From: Thermoleophilia bacterium
GTDB lineage: Bacteria > Actinomycetota > Thermoleophilia > Gaiellales > Gaiellaceae
Reading direction: 5' to 3'
DNA length: 5,237 nt
NCBI GenBank assembly: GCA_025933895.1
Contig: JAICZB010000188.1
Location: 1 to 5,237 of the forward strand
Both the position numbers and the translations under genes were made by a program. Within the stretch, counting starts at the first letter, position 1. Every line of letters begins with the position of its first letter. The notes beneath the pieces are model-generated. The model searched no databases, had not been told where the DNA came from, and was given only the letters and a program-made list of their open reading frames with translations. Positions 5,111-5,237 of the stretch are shown here, in pieces.

Positions 5111-5237
5111 CTAGGCGCTCGGGTCGCGGCGCACGATCTGGGTGCAGCGGGCGCTCGCGATCAGCTGGTCGTCCTGGAACAGCTCCGCGGCGCAGAAGAC
5201 GACGCGACGGTTTCGCTGCACGACCCGGCCCTCGGCC
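5111..5237 (-). CDS. Probable PaaI/4HBT-like hotdog thioesterase, C-terminal fragment cut by the window edge
   Basis: The minus strand from the right edge gives 41 codons and the stop TAG at 5113-5111. The peptide runs AEGRVVQRNRRVVFCAAELF, then QDDQLIASARCTQIVRRDPSA. This is the shape of the last two strands of a hotdog acyl-CoA thioesterase (GR-v--xgrrlvf-eaelfddg-lvA-a--T--v). These enzymes hydrolyse acyl-CoA to free acid and CoA in the cytoplasm. The active-site part is outside the window, so catalysis and substrate cannot be judged. It converges on the sigma-factor operon and is separated from it by the two hairpins. The family call rests on a short fragment; a related hotdog protein such as a MaoC-like or acyl-CoA-binding homologue is possible. 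I found no other open frame here that looks like protein. Confidence 0.6.
   Translation of the reverse strand, partial: AEGRVVQRNRRVVFCAAELFQDDQLIASARCTQIVRRDPSA

Noticed and set aside
1..5237. Search for tRNA, rRNA, CRISPR, insertion sequence or defence-type genes
   Set aside because: No cloverleaf-like arms, spaced direct repeats, terminal inverted repeats or transposase/nuclease motifs were seen. The only notable direct repeat is the 13-nt WLRC coding match inside the secreted protein.

Overview
The window is about two-thirds G+C, with densely packed genes, overlapping start/stop codons and GTG starts. This points to a high-GC actinobacterium. The secreted protein at 2507-3223 carries Ig-like repeats (VGxxL...W...YQWLRC...C...I.GA...Y.V...DVG..L...V.A.N.AG) that I associate mainly with the class Thermoleophilia (Gaiella/Solirubrobacter-like lineages). 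The ECF sigma factor/membrane protein pair beside it fits the same picture. This placement is inference from sequence style, not from a marker gene.

Layout. (1) 1-216, minus strand: the N-terminal 72 codons of an APH/choline-kinase-like phosphotransferase running off the left edge. (2) 203-2465, plus strand: a tight three-gene run made of an ACAD10/11-type acyl-CoA dehydrogenase, a RimJ/RimL-like GNAT acetyltransferase whose first codon is problematic, and a small histidine-phosphatase-superfamily protein whose nucleophilic His position reads Arg. (3) 2507-3223: a secreted protein with a signal peptide and two Ig-like repeats, followed by a stem-loop with a T-rich tail. (4) 3307-5039: an ECF sigma factor overlapping by 4 bp a single-pass membrane protein that is probably its regulator. 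(5) 5036-5110: two perfect hairpins between convergent genes. (6) 5111-5237, minus strand: the C-terminal end of a probable hotdog-fold (PaaI/4HBT-like) thioesterase running off the right edge.

How the genes fit together. The divergent kinase and acyl-CoA dehydrogenase match the two halves of the fused animal proteins ACAD10/ACAD11, which degrade 4-hydroxyacyl-CoAs through a phosphorylated intermediate. The left part is therefore probably a hydroxy-acyl-CoA catabolic locus, and the thioesterase at the far end is a possible but unlinked acyl-CoA enzyme. The sigma factor and membrane protein form a separate envelope-signalling module. The sigma gene has visibly more A/T-ending codons than the dehydrogenase gene.

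I see no rRNA, tRNA, CRISPR array, insertion sequence or phage gene. Nothing here amounts to a clearly new multi-gene system. The most unusual points are the His-to-Arg change in the phosphatase, the missing start codon of the acetyltransferase, the overlapping divergent starts, and the cysteine-free candidate anti-sigma protein.
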